Shown here: one piece after another, positions 32,697 to 42,272 of the stretch | How positions within the stretch are numbered: the stretch's first letter is position 1 | How the letters are laid out: every line of letters starts with the position of its first letter | Source: Streptomyces venezuelae | GTDB lineage: Bacteria; Actinomycetota; Actinomycetes; Streptomycetales; Streptomycetaceae | DNA length: 64,000 nucleotides | Direction of reading: 5' to 3' | Assembly: GCF_008642295.1 (NCBI RefSeq) | Contig: NZ_CP029190.1 | Location: forward strand, 620,001 to 684,000 | Program-made: the position numbers and the translations under genes | Notes under the pieces: model-generated | Databases searched by the model: none | Seen by the model: only the letters and a program-made list of their open reading frames with translations | What the model was told of the DNA's origin: nothing

Positions 32697-35525
32697 GTGG
32701 GGACGCAACAGCAGGCGCAACGGCGGGTGGGGACGAGACGGCGCGCTCTCTCCCTCGCCACCGCGGCCTTTCTGACGCTCGGTGCGGGAGTGGCCTTCCT
32801 CACGGTTCCCCCGACCGCGAGCGCCGATCCGATCGAGCAGTGCACCGCGACCACCGGCGCCATCGTCGCCGTGGACTTCGGCCCCTTCGGCGGCAAGGTC
32901 GAGCGGGGCTGCGACACCACCCCGACCACCGGCTACGAGCTGCTGCAGACGGGCGGGTTCACCACCGCCGGCACGGTCCACGACGGCCCGGCCTTCATCT
33001 GCCGCATCGGGACCGGCGCCTTCAACTCCGGTACGCAGTACCCCACTCCGGACAAGGAGGAGTGCGTCCTCACCCCGCAGGCCACCGCCTACTGGTCGTA
33101 CTGGATCGCCTCGCCCGGTCAGAAGAACTGGACGTACAGCCCGCTCGGTGCCATGTCCCGCGCCCCCAAGGCCGGTGACGTGGACGCCTGGGTCTTCGGC
33201 GGCACCGACATCGGCGGCACCTCCGGCAAGCCCACCTTCTCCCCCGACGACGTCCGGGCCGGCGGCGGTGTTCCCTCGCCCGACCCGACCGGCCCGACGG
33301 GTCCGCCGGTCCCGGGCCGGGGCGCGGTGGACGTGGCCGCCGCCACCCGCTGGCTCACGGGCAGACTGACGGACGGCGAACGCGTCGTCGACGAGGGCGC
33401 CACCGCCCCCAACCACTTCCTGACCACCGAGGTCGTGTTCGCCCTGGCCGCCTCCGACCGGGAGAGCCCGGTGGCCCGGAAGGCCGCCGATTTCCTCGCC
33501 ACGCCCGCGCAGACGGACGCGTACGCCTATCCGGCCGGCAAGGACGGGATTCCCGACGCCACCGCCGCCGCGCGACTCGCGCTCGTCGCGGAGGCCACCG
33601 GGAAGGATCCCCGCGCCTTCGGCGGCCACGACCTGCTCGGGGACCTGGTCACATACGTCTGCCCACGGGACATCGGCGACGGCGAGACGGTCGAGGGCTG
33701 CCTCACCAAGGGCGACTTCCGCACCACCGGCCAGTCCGACGCGCAGGCCATGGCCGTCATCGCGCTGCTGAACGGCGGAGTGACCCCGCCCGCCGACGCC
33801 GTGAACCGGCTGACCGGACTCCAGTGCGAGGACGGCGGTTTCACCGGCATCCTCATCCGGTCCGGCGGATGGTGCGACAGCGACGCCGCCGCCACCGGCC
33901 TGATCACCCTGGCCCTCAAGCGGGCGGGCGGCCACGACGCGGCCGTCGAGCGGGCGCGGGCCTACCTGAAGAAGTCCCAGCTGGCGAGCGGAGCCTGGCC
34001 GTCCGCCTCCTATATGACGACCGGCAGCCCGAGTTCCACCGGCTGGGCGGTCCAGGCCCTGCGCGCGCTCGGCGACACCGGGCATGCGGACGCGGGCATC
34101 TCGTGGCTCTCCAAGCACCAGTTCCCGCAAGGGGGCTTCGGTTTCGAGGAGGACGACACCGAAGGGCGGGTGTTCGCGACCACCACCGTCGCCGTCGCGG
34201 GCGCCAAGAGTGACCTGGTGGCGCTGACCGGGAAGGTCGAGCCGAAGCCCACCCCCACCAAGCCCACCCCCGCCAGCCCGCAGCCCACCAGCCCCCAGCC
34301 GACCAACCCCCAGCCCACCGGCCCCACCCCGTCGGTCCCGCCGGGCGACGGACCCGACATCAGGAAGGGCGTGGCGTTCCTCACCGGCCCCACCCGGCTG
34401 ATCCAGGGCCGCTACTACGAGAGCGAGCCCGGCAAGCGCTTCGCCGACTACGGCATGACCATCGACGGCGCCTACGCCCTCGCGGCCACCGGCGGGGACA
34501 ACGCCACCCTGCGCAATATCGTCGACTTCCTCGACAAGGGCGGCCGGGACGGCCACAACCGCGGCATCCACGACTGGACCCTCATCGGCACGAAGTACGC
34601 GGGCGGCGGCTTCATCGGCAAGGCTGCGGTGCTGGCCCAGGCGGTGGGCCGCGACCCCCGCAACTTCGGCAACCAGGACCTGATCGCCGCACTCGCCAGA
34701 ATCACCTGCAAGGCCAGGACCGAGGTCCGCCAGCAGTGCGCGGCCAAAGGCAACTACGCCTACGCCACCTCCGTCTTCAAGCAGTCGCTCGGCGTCATGG
34801 CGCAGGTCCGGGCCGGGGAGACGGCCGCCGCGGCCGAGCCGATCGCGTACCTCAAGAGCCTCCAGACCCCTTCGGGCGGCTGGGTGAGCCTGATAGGCGA
34901 GCCCAGTACCGCCGAGGTCGACTCCACCGCCATGGCCGCCATGACCGTGGACCTGCTGCCCGACGCCGACTCGCAGCAGTCCGTGGACAAGGCGCTGGTC
35001 TGGCTGGCGGCGCAGCAGAAGGAGGACGGCGGTTTCCAGGGCGCCTCCGGGAATTCGGTCAACTCCGCCGCCCTCGCCATCCAGGGACTCTCGCTGGACG
35101 CGTCCACGTACGGTGCCCAGATCGCCAAGGCCCGGAAGTTCCTGGCGAGCCAGCAGAACGCCGACGGCGGCTTCAACGTGGCCAAGGGCAGCCAGCCGGG
35201 TTCCGATGTCCGTGCCTCCACCCAGGCGATCAGCGGTACCACCGGCATCTCCTTCGGCACCCTCAGCCGCAGCCTGGACGGCACCACCCCGCAGCCCGTC
35301 CCCACCACCCCGCTCCAGCCCTCCGGCAACCCCTCCGGGCCCGTGATCGTGACCCCGGGCGAGGGCGCGGGCGGCTCGGGCGGCTCGGGCGGCGGTGGCC
35401 TCGCCGCCACCGGCGCCCAGGCCGGCGGGCTCGCTGCGGCGGCCGTGGGGCTGGTGCTCGGCGGCTGGGGCGCGACCCGCATCGCCCGACGCCGCCGCGA
35501 GGCCACCGGGAGCACGTCGTCATGA
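32697..35525 (+). CDS. LAATG-anchored surface protein: DUF4430-like domain plus two alpha/alpha barrels
   Basis: 942 residues from a GTG preceded by GAGGGG; earlier in-frame starts fall close to or inside the riboswitch expression platform. Order: signal peptide 1-43; four-cysteine DUF4430-like domain ~48-190 (TTGYELLQTGGF, YWSYWIASPG, GDVDAWVFGG); barrel 1 ~210-510; Pro/Thr linker; barrel 2 ~550-880 (GGWVSLIGEPSTAEVDSTAMAA, KEDGGFQGASGNSVNS, ADGGFNVAKG); Gly-rich stretch; sorting signal LAATG, hydrophobic helix, RRRR tail. LAxTG is the class E sortase signal in streptomycetes. First gene of the cobalamin-riboswitch ECF operon, so an envelope cobalamin receptor is inferred. Confidence 0.78.
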   Translation: MGTQQQAQRRVGTRRRALSLATAAFLTLGAGVAFLTVPPTASADPIEQCTATTGAIVAVDFGPFGGKVERGCDTTPTTGYELLQTGGFTTAGTVHDGPAFICRIGTGAFNSGTQYPTPDKEECVLTPQATAYWSYWIASPGQKNWTYSPLGAMSRAPKAGDVDAWVFGGTDIGGTSGKPTFSPDDVRAGGGVPSPDPTGPTGPPVPGRGAVDVAAATRWLTGRLTDGERVVDEGATAPNHFLTTEVVFALAASDRESPVARKAADFLATPAQTDAYAYPAGKDGIPDATAAARLALVAEATGKDPRAFGGHDLLGDLVTYVCPRDIGDGETVEGCLTKGDFRTTGQSDAQAMAVIALLNGGVTPPADAVNRLTGLQCEDGGFTGILIRSGGWCDSDAAATGLITLALKRAGGHDAAVERARAYLKKSQLASGAWPSASYMTTGSPSSTGWAVQALRALGDTGHADAGISWLSKHQFPQGGFGFEEDDTEGRVFATTTVAVAGAKSDLVALTGKVEPKPTPTKPTPASPQPTSPQPTNPQPTGPTPSVPPGDGPDIRKGVAFLTGPTRLIQGRYYESEPGKRFADYGMTIDGAYALAATGGDNATLRNIVDFLDKGGRDGHNRGIHDWTLIGTKYAGGGFIGKAAVLAQAVGRDPRNFGNQDLIAALARITCKARTEVRQQCAAKGNYAYATSVFKQSLGVMAQVRAGETAAAAEPIAYLKSLQTPSGGWVSLIGEPSTAEVDSTAMAAMTVDLLPDADSQQSVDKALVWLAAQQKEDGGFQGASGNSVNSAALAIQGLSLDASTYGAQIAKARKFLASQQNADGGFNVAKGSQPGSDVRASTQAISGTTGISFGTLSRSLDGTTPQPVPTTPLQPSGNPSGPVIVTPGEGAGGSGGSGGGGLAATGAQAGGLAAAAVGLVLGGWGATRIARRRREATGSTSS

Positions 35526-36475
35526 GCAACCGTGTCCTGCGGGCCCTTGCCCGGACCACCGCCGCGCTGGGCCTGACGGTGGCGGCGTTCGCCGCCACCG
35601 CGGGCCCGGCGGGGGCCGCCCCGCAACCGATGGGCCAGTGCACCACCTCCTCCGGGGTCGTCCTCGCGGTGGACTTCAGCCACTGGGGCGGGCCCGTCTA
35701 CCGCTCCTGCGGCACCACGCCCACCACCGGCTACGAGCTCCTCAATCAGGGCGGCTGGGCCACCACCGGCACCGGCCACGACGGCCCCGCCTTCATCTGC
35801 CGCATCGGCTACAGCGGCTACCAGGGCGGCAGGCAGTTCCCCACCCCGCAGCAGGACGACTGCGTCCTCACCCCGCCCGCCTCCGCCTACTGGTCGTACT
35901 GGCACGCCGACCCCGGGCAGAACACCTGGCAGTACAGCCAGCTCGGCGCCATGCTCTACAAGCCCAAGCCCGGCAGCGTCGACCTGTGGATCTTCGGCGG
36001 CACCAACGTCGAGGGCACCGAGGGGCGCCCGACCGTCACCCCTGACCAGCTGCGCGCCAAGAACACCCGGCCGGCCGGCGGCCCCGCGCCCAAGGACACC
36101 CGTACCGCGGCCCCGCTGCCGCCGGACGTCAACACGGGCCCGAAGCCGGAGAACCCGCCCCCGGCCGCCCCGCCGCCGGCCAACCCGACGCCCTCCCCGA
36201 CCGCACCCACGACCGGTGCCCCGGACCCGGCGACTCCGCCGGCCTCGGCCGGCCCCTCCGAGAGCGCCTCCCCCACGCCCTCCGGAACGCCTTCGTCCAG
36301 CGCCCCCGCGGTGGCCGCCCCCAGCCCCGGCCTCCAGGTGGTCGACGCGGCTCCCGCCGCGGACGCCGAGCACGATGCCGGCTCGTTCCTGCCCGCCGTC
36401 GCGACCGGAGCGCTGGTCCTGCTCATCGGCGCCGCCGCCGTCTTCGCGGCCCAACGCCGCCGTCGTACGGAGTAA
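35522..36475 (+). CDS. Membrane-anchored DUF4430-like surface protein
   Basis: 317 residues; ATG overlaps the upstream stop. Signal peptide 1-32. A DUF4430-like domain (~38-165) is closely similar to the N-terminal domain of the preceding protein: TTGYELLNQGGWATTG, DGPAFICRIG, DDCVLTPPASAYWSYW, GSVDLWIFGG, with the four cysteines kept. A long Pro/Ala/Thr-rich stalk (~170-280) and a C-terminal helix with RRRR tail but no LAxTG follow. The stalk suggests it reaches from the membrane through the wall. It may pass ligand from the wall-anchored receptor to the transporter (inference). Confidence 0.72.
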   Translation: MSNRVLRALARTTAALGLTVAAFAATAGPAGAAPQPMGQCTTSSGVVLAVDFSHWGGPVYRSCGTTPTTGYELLNQGGWATTGTGHDGPAFICRIGYSGYQGGRQFPTPQQDDCVLTPPASAYWSYWHADPGQNTWQYSQLGAMLYKPKPGSVDLWIFGGTNVEGTEGRPTVTPDQLRAKNTRPAGGPAPKDTRTAAPLPPDVNTGPKPENPPPAAPPPANPTPSPTAPTTGAPDPATPPASAGPSESASPTPSGTPSSSAPAVAAPSPGLQVVDAAPAADAEHDAGSFLPAVATGALVLLIGAAAVFAAQRRRRTE

Positions 36476-36479
36476 CCGC

Positions 36480-37664
36480 GTGTCGCGCACCACCACGGCC
36501 GCGGCCCGGCCGCCCGTGTCCGGCCCCGCGCCGGACCCGGGCGGTCGCCGTCTGCCCCGCACCCTGCACCCCGTCGCCTGGTGGATCTGGGCCCTCGCCC
36601 TGGCCACCGCCGTCAGCCGCACCAACAACCCGCTGCTGCTGTTCCTCGTCCTCGCCGTCCTCGGCTACGTCATCACCATGCGCCGTACCGAAGCCCCGTG
36701 GGCCCGCGGCTTCAAGTACTACCTCTACCTCGCCCTCACCGTCGTCGCGATCCGGGTGGTCTTCCGCGCCGTCTTCGCCACCGGCATCACCCCCCGCGAC
36801 CACTTCCTCTTCTCCCTCCCCCACATCCCCACCCCCGACTGGTACGCGGGCATCCAACTCGGCGGCCCCGTCTCCCTGGAGGCCCTGCTCTCCGCCGCCA
36901 CCGACGGACTGCGGCTCGCCTGCATGCTCTGCTGCATCGGCGCCGCCAACACCCTCGCCAACCCCAAACGGGCGCTGCGGGTCCTGCCCGGCGCCCTCTA
37001 CGAACTCGGCGTCGCCGTCACGGTGTCCATCAGCGTCGCCCCGCAGCTCGTCCAGAGCGTGCAACGCGTCCACCGGGCCAAGCGGCTGCGGGCCGGCCGG
37101 TCCCGGGGGCTGCGGGCCCTGCGCGGCATCATCGTGCCCGTACTCGAAGACGCCCTGGAGCGCTCGCTGCGGCTGGCCGCCGCCATGGACTCGCGCGGCT
37201 ACGGCCGGGCCGGCACCGCCACCCGCCGCTCCCGGCGGCTGACCGGCGCCCTGATGCTGCTCGGCATGTGCGGGCTGTGCGCGGGCGCGTACGGGCTCCT
37301 CGACGCCACCGCCCCGAAGCTGCTCGGCCTCCCCGCCATGGGCGCCGGGGCCCTGCTGTGCTTCGCCGGGCTGCGGCTCGGCGGGCGCCGCATCACCCGG
37401 ACCACGTACCGGCCCGACCCCTGGCACTTCGCCGAGTGGGCCGTGGCCGGCTGCGGGGTGCTGTCCGCGGTCCTGCTGTTCAGCAACGCGGGATTCAACG
37501 CCGCCGAGCTCAACCCCTCCATCTACCCGCTCAGCTGGCCCACGCTGCCGCTGGTGCCCGCCGCCGCGATCCTGCTTGCCGGTACCGCCGGCTTCCTGGC
37601 TCCGCCCCCGGCCCCGCCCGCCCGGCCGGCCGTCCCCGCACAGCGCACCGAGGAACCCAAGTGA
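36480..37664 (+). CDS. ECF transporter transmembrane T component (CbiQ/EcfT-like)
   Basis: 394 residues from GTG, 4 bases after the previous stop. Several membrane helices (33-68, 80-98, 135-160, 248-275, 300-340, 355-380). The two coupling helices are seen as RVHRAKRLRAGRSRG (~196-210) and LRLAAAMDSRGYGRAG (~230-245), the Ala-Arg-Gly-type motifs that sit in the ATPase grooves. It is longer than a typical 250-residue T component because of extra C-terminal helices. It couples ATP hydrolysis to the S component. Confidence 0.85.
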   Translation: MSRTTTAAARPPVSGPAPDPGGRRLPRTLHPVAWWIWALALATAVSRTNNPLLLFLVLAVLGYVITMRRTEAPWARGFKYYLYLALTVVAIRVVFRAVFATGITPRDHFLFSLPHIPTPDWYAGIQLGGPVSLEALLSAATDGLRLACMLCCIGAANTLANPKRALRVLPGALYELGVAVTVSISVAPQLVQSVQRVHRAKRLRAGRSRGLRALRGIIVPVLEDALERSLRLAAAMDSRGYGRAGTATRRSRRLTGALMLLGMCGLCAGAYGLLDATAPKLLGLPAMGAGALLCFAGLRLGGRRITRTTYRPDPWHFAEWAVAGCGVLSAVLLFSNAGFNAAELNPSIYPLSWPTLPLVPAAAILLAGTAGFLAPPPAPPARPAVPAQRTEEPK

Positions 37665-39343
37665 TCACCTTCGACCAGGTCGCCGTCCGGTACGAGGACA
37701 CGGCCGAGCCCGTGCTGCGCGATGTGGACCTGACCGTCGAGGAAGGGGAGCTCTGCCTCGTCGTCGGCCACACCGGCGTCGGCAAGTCCACCTTCCTCGG
37801 TGCCGTCAACGGCCTCGTCCCGCACTTCACCGGCGGCACCCTGTACGGCCGCGTCCTCGTCGACGGCCGCGACACCGCCCACCACCCCCCGCGCGAACTC
37901 GCCGACGTCGTCGGCGTGGTCGGCCAGGACCCCCTCGACGGATTCGTCACCGACACCGTCGAGGAGGAGCTCGCCTACACCATGGAGCAGCTCGCCGTCC
38001 CCCCGGCGACCATGCGCAAGCGCGTGGAGGAGACCCTCGACCTGCTCGGCCTCGCCGACCTGCGCCACCGCGCCCTGCACGAACTCTCCGGCGGCCAGCA
38101 GCAGCGCGTGGCCATCGGCTCGGTCCTCACCGCCCACCCCCGCATCCTGGTCCTCGACGAACCCACCTCCGCCCTCGACCCCACGGCGGCGGAAGAGGTG
38201 CTGGCCGCCGTCACCCGCCTGGTCCACGACCTCGGGGTCACCGTCCTCCTCGCCGAACACCGCCTGGAGCGGGTGGTGCAGTACGCGGACCGGGTGATCC
38301 ACCTGCCCGGCGACGGCCGCGTCGTCACCGGCGCGCCCGCCGAGATCTTCCGTACGTCCTCGATCGCCCCGCCCATCGTGGAGCTGGGCCGTACGGCCGG
38401 GTGGACACCGCTGCCCCTGTCGATCCGCGACGCCCGCCGGGCGGCGGCTCCGGTGCGCGCCCGGCTGGCCGACACCCCTCCCCCGGCGGTCCGTCCGGCT
38501 CCTCCGGCCGAGCACCCCGTCCTCCTCACCGCCCGCAAGGTCACCGTGACCTATCACGGCGTACCGGCGGTCCGGGAGGTCGACCTCGCCCTGCGCGGCG
38601 GCGAGATCACCGCCCTGATGGGCCGCAACGGCTCCGGCAAGTCCTCGCTCCTGTGGGCCTTGCAGGGGTCCGGCCCGCGCAAGGCAGGCACCGTACGGGT
38701 CACGGCCGGGGGCCCCGCCGAGGCACCTCAGCCGTCCAAGCCGTCCCGGCCGTCCGACCCGCGCGACCTGTCCGCGGCGGAGGCCCGCCGGCTGGTCGGC
38801 CTGGTCCCCCAGACACCCACCGACCTCCTCTACCTGGAGAGCGTGAAGCAGGAACTCGACCAGGCGGACGCCGAGTCCGGGCGGGCCGCGGGCTCACCGG
38901 CCGCCCGCGAGATCCTCGACCGGCTCGCCCCGGGCATCGACGACGCCGTCCATCCGCGGGATCTGTCCGAGGGGCAGAAACTCGCGCTGGTGCTGGCCAT
39001 CCAGCTGTCCGCGGCCCCCGGTGTGCTGCTCCTCGACGAACCCACCCGGGGCCTGGACTACCGGGCCAAGAACCAGCTCATCAACATCGTCGACGACCTC
39101 GCCACCGAGGGACGGGCCGTGGTGGTCTCCACCCACGACGTGGAGTTCGTGGCCCGCGCCGCCGACCGGGTGGTCGTCATGGCCGAGGGCGAGATCGTCG
39201 CCGACGGCCCCACCACCGAGGTCATCGTGGCCTCCCCCGTCTTCGCTCCCCAGACCGCCAAGATCCTCGCCCCCCTCCCCTACCTCACGGTCGCCCAGGT
39301 GGGTTCCGTCCTGGCCGGCGACGGAACGGATCCGGACTCATGA
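37661..39343 (+). CDS. ECF transporter ATPase, fused A1-A2
   Basis: 560 residues with two ABC ATPase halves in one chain. First half: Walker A GHTGVGKST (36-44), signature LSGGQQQRVAIG, Walker B ILVLDEPTSALD. Second half: Walker A GRNGSGKSS (~325), signature LSEGQKLAL (Glu instead of Gly), Walker B VLLLDEPTRGLD. A Pro-rich linker joins them. GTGA overlap with the T gene. It powers the import complex. The altered second signature suggests the two sites are unequal. Confidence 0.9.
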   Translation: MITFDQVAVRYEDTAEPVLRDVDLTVEEGELCLVVGHTGVGKSTFLGAVNGLVPHFTGGTLYGRVLVDGRDTAHHPPRELADVVGVVGQDPLDGFVTDTVEEELAYTMEQLAVPPATMRKRVEETLDLLGLADLRHRALHELSGGQQQRVAIGSVLTAHPRILVLDEPTSALDPTAAEEVLAAVTRLVHDLGVTVLLAEHRLERVVQYADRVIHLPGDGRVVTGAPAEIFRTSSIAPPIVELGRTAGWTPLPLSIRDARRAAAPVRARLADTPPPAVRPAPPAEHPVLLTARKVTVTYHGVPAVREVDLALRGGEITALMGRNGSGKSSLLWALQGSGPRKAGTVRVTAGGPAEAPQPSKPSRPSDPRDLSAAEARRLVGLVPQTPTDLLYLESVKQELDQADAESGRAAGSPAAREILDRLAPGIDDAVHPRDLSEGQKLALVLAIQLSAAPGVLLLDEPTRGLDYRAKNQLINIVDDLATEGRAVVVSTHDVEFVARAADRVVVMAEGEIVADGPTTEVIVASPVFAPQTAKILAPLPYLTVAQVGSVLAGDGTDPDS

Positions 39344-40155
39344 CCGCCGCACGCGCCGCCGCCATCCGCATCAACGCGCGGGCCGGGGTGGTCATCTCGA
39401 TGGCCGCCTTCCTCGGGGTCGTCGCGTTCTTCTGGCCGTTCCTGGTGGCTCCCGGCACGTTCGGCTCCCACTACGCGCCGCCGCTGATCTTCGGCGTCCT
39501 GCTGGTGATCGTGCTCTGCGTGGTCATCTCCGAGATCGCCGAGGGCGGCATCAACTCCAAAGCCCTCGCCATGCTGGGGGTCCTGTCCGCGGTGAACGCC
39601 GCCATCCGGCCGCTGGGGGCGGGCACGGCCGGCATCGAGACGGTGTTCTTCATCCTCGTACTGGCAGGCCGGGTCTACGGACCGGGTTTCGGCTTCACCC
39701 TCGGCTGCACCTCCCTCTTCGCCTCCGCCCTCATCACCGGCGGGGTCGGGCCGTGGATGCCGTACCAGATGTTCGGCTGCGCCTTCGTGGGCATGCTCGC
39801 CGGCTTCCTGCCCAGGGCCACCGGCCGCCTCGAAGTGGCGATGCTCGCCGTCTACGGCTCGCTCTCGGGCTACCTCTTCGGGTTCCTCCTCAACCTGTCC
39901 TTCTGGCCGTTCTCCCTCGACCCGAACAGCTCGATCGCCTACCTGCCCGGCCTGCCCTTCACCGAGCAGTTCCAGCGCTACCTCGCCTTCGACCTGGCCA
40001 CCTCCCTGGGCTGGGACACCGGACGTGCCGTCACCAACTTCGTCTGCATCTGCCTGGCCGGGCCCGCGGTGCTCACGGTGTTCCGGCGCGCCGCGCGCAA
40101 GGCCCGCTTCCAGGCCCCGGTGCAGTTCGCACCACGTACGGCGGACCGGCCGTAG
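39340..40155 (+). CDS. ECF transporter substrate-binding S component
   Basis: 271 residues with about six helices, ATGA overlap with the ATPase gene. The segments ETVFFILVLAGRVYGPGFGFTLG, GGVGPWMPYQMFGCAFVGMLAGFLP and SGYLFGFLLNLSFWPF resemble S components of energy-coupling factor transporters. Substrate cannot be read from the sequence. The riboswitch at the head of the operon points to cobalamin or a cobalamin precursor, with cobalt as the main alternative; CbiM/CbiN-type cobalt proteins are absent here, which favours cobalamin. Confidence 0.8.
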   Translation: MTAARAAAIRINARAGVVISMAAFLGVVAFFWPFLVAPGTFGSHYAPPLIFGVLLVIVLCVVISEIAEGGINSKALAMLGVLSAVNAAIRPLGAGTAGIETVFFILVLAGRVYGPGFGFTLGCTSLFASALITGGVGPWMPYQMFGCAFVGMLAGFLPRATGRLEVAMLAVYGSLSGYLFGFLLNLSFWPFSLDPNSSIAYLPGLPFTEQFQRYLAFDLATSLGWDTGRAVTNFVCICLAGPAVLTVFRRAARKARFQAPVQFAPRTADRP

Positions 40156-40264
40156 GGATCAGTCGTCATACCGTGACGATTCCGGGGCCGGAAACCCCTG
40201 TCTGACTCCGGCTCCGGATGGCAGTCTCTACTCCTCGGAAGCGTTGTCCTGGGGGGGGTCATAC

Positions 40265-42268
40265 GTGAGAGAGCCGGGCACGGGCGTGGGCCTGCGGGGC
40301 CGCAGCGGCATCCTGTCGCTGGTCGACGCATGTCTGAACGAGAACCCGGCGGCCGAGCGGCCCCTGACCGTGCTGCTCGGTCCGGCGGGCAGCGGAGCCA
40401 GCGAGGCGCACAGCGCACTCATGGAGCACTTCGGGCCCGACCACCCCTTCGCCTTCGTCAACTTCGGCGGGGCCCAGTCCCTGCTGCCGCGCTACGCCCT
40501 CGGGCTCCTGGCCCGCCAGCTCGAACGCAAACTGCCCCGCTACGGCCGCTCCCACTTCCCCCTGCTCAGCCTCGGCCTGCTGGCGTCCGACCAGGAGCTG
40601 CGCATGCGCAGCCTGGCCGAGGGACGGCGCGCGGTGCAGCGCCAACTCGACCGGTTCCAGGAGGAGAACGAGGCCCGGCACGGCGACTACCTGGCCGCCT
40701 TCTTCGAAGTGGGCATGGGTGCGGTCGGCATGCCGGAAGGCGCCTCCACCGCCGCGCTCGCCCTCTTCCAGGACGCCCTGCGGCGCAGCCGCCGCACCAT
40801 GCCCAGCCTGTTCGGCGGCCGACTGGGCAGCCGGCTCACCGCCGGAGCCCACTGGTACGGGCGCCACCCCATGACCCGCAGCGCGGACCCCATGGAAGCC
40901 CTCGTGGAGCTCAACCTCTGGCGCCACGAGGGCAACGAGAACGAACAGGAGCGGCTCGACCTGGTCCTCTTCTCGGCCTTCCTGGAGGACCTCAGACGCA
41001 ACACCGCCCGCAACTTCATGCCCCGCTCGTACCTGCTGCTCCTCGACAACTCCCACACCGAGTACGGCCGCCGTTTCCTCGACCTGCTGCTGCGCTCCCG
41101 CCATGACGAGACGGTCGTGGCCGGCCGCACCAGCGATCCGCTGACCGTGGTCGCCAGCTCCAACCGCTGGCTGCCCCGTTGGGGCCCGGCCACCGGGGAC
41201 TCCTGGCCCTGGCAGCTGCGCAGCCCCGACCGGGCCTCCCTGGCGGACTGGAACGCGCACCGGCCGACCCGGGACAGCGAGGACACCTGGTGGTACCCGT
41301 TGCGCCTGCGGGACCTCAACCTGGACGAGGTACGGATCCGGATAGAGCTCCAGCTCGGCGGGAACAGCGATCTGGCCCCGCTGACCCGGCTCACCCCCTT
41401 CGTGCACCGGCTCACCGGAGGTCTGCCGCGCGCCGTCCACCATGTGCTGGACGTGCTCCGCCAGGCCGGGCCGCTGCCGGACTCGGGCCCCTTGCAGGAC
41501 CGGTGGCTGCGGACCCTGCCCGATCGGCCGCTGCGCGCCGGGGAGGACTCGGCCACCCTCGCCGACACCGCCCTCGCGCACCTCCTGCGCGACTTCGACG
41601 GAACCCAGCGGGCCGCCCTCGCCGAATGCGCCGCCGCCCGGGACTTCTCCGTCGCCACCCGGCTGCTGAGCCCCGACGACTCCCTGTTCGGCGAGATCCG
41701 CTCCCGCTGGCTGCTGTCCGGACCCGTCGCCGTCGTGCCCGTACTCCACCCGTGGCTGCGCCGGCTGCTGCTGTGGCGGCTGGCCGAACGCCCCGACGGA
41801 TGGGACACCGTGCACGAGCTCCTCGCGGAGTACTACCGCGGCGAGGGCAAGCCCGTACAGGAGATGTACCACCAGCTCGCCCGCGGGCGGACCGAGGAGG
41901 TCACCGCCCATCTGACGCGGCGTTTCACCGCCGTACCGGCCGCTCAGTGGATCTCCGAGTTCGATGCGGTCACCGCCGCGCCGAACCGTTTCCCCACCGA
42001 CGGCGGACCCCTGGAACTCCTCACCGGGCTGGTCCCGCGTCGGCCCGGGCGTGTGCGGGACACCGAGTCCGTGATCCACACCCTGGTGACCACCCGCTGG
42101 GTGTGGAGCGATCCGCTCGCCGATCCCGCCATGCGGCTCAACGGCCTGATCGCCGACGGCTACACCCAGCTGTCCCAATTACGGAGGAACGACATCGTGG
42201 CCCTGTTCAACGAGGCGGAGCGGTACCGTCACTGGCGCGATCCGCTGACCGCCGGCTGGGAGGGCTGA
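40265..42268 (+). CDS. Large AAA/NACHT-like protein with degenerate P-loop
   Basis: 667 residues from GTG. Near the N terminus LTVLLGPAGSGASEAH has the shape of a Walker A loop, but alanine replaces the invariant lysine. About 230 residues on, SYLLLLDNSHTEYGRRFLDLLLRSR has the shape of Walker B and sensor regions, and a winged-helix-like C-terminal block follows. The pattern suggests an ATPase-derived scaffold that no longer hydrolyses nucleotide. There are no membrane helices. It is translationally close (4-base gap) to an extracellular ligand-binding protein gene, so the pair may form a sensing system. Confidence 0.6.
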   Translation: MREPGTGVGLRGRSGILSLVDACLNENPAAERPLTVLLGPAGSGASEAHSALMEHFGPDHPFAFVNFGGAQSLLPRYALGLLARQLERKLPRYGRSHFPLLSLGLLASDQELRMRSLAEGRRAVQRQLDRFQEENEARHGDYLAAFFEVGMGAVGMPEGASTAALALFQDALRRSRRTMPSLFGGRLGSRLTAGAHWYGRHPMTRSADPMEALVELNLWRHEGNENEQERLDLVLFSAFLEDLRRNTARNFMPRSYLLLLDNSHTEYGRRFLDLLLRSRHDETVVAGRTSDPLTVVASSNRWLPRWGPATGDSWPWQLRSPDRASLADWNAHRPTRDSEDTWWYPLRLRDLNLDEVRIRIELQLGGNSDLAPLTRLTPFVHRLTGGLPRAVHHVLDVLRQAGPLPDSGPLQDRWLRTLPDRPLRAGEDSATLADTALAHLLRDFDGTQRAALAECAAARDFSVATRLLSPDDSLFGEIRSRWLLSGPVAVVPVLHPWLRRLLLWRLAERPDGWDTVHELLAEYYRGEGKPVQEMYHQLARGRTEEVTAHLTRRFTAVPAAQWISEFDAVTAAPNRFPTDGGPLELLTGLVPRRPGRVRDTESVIHTLVTTRWVWSDPLADPAMRLNGLIADGYTQLSQLRRNDIVALFNEAERYRHWRDPLTAGWEG

Positions 42269-42272
42269 GCCC

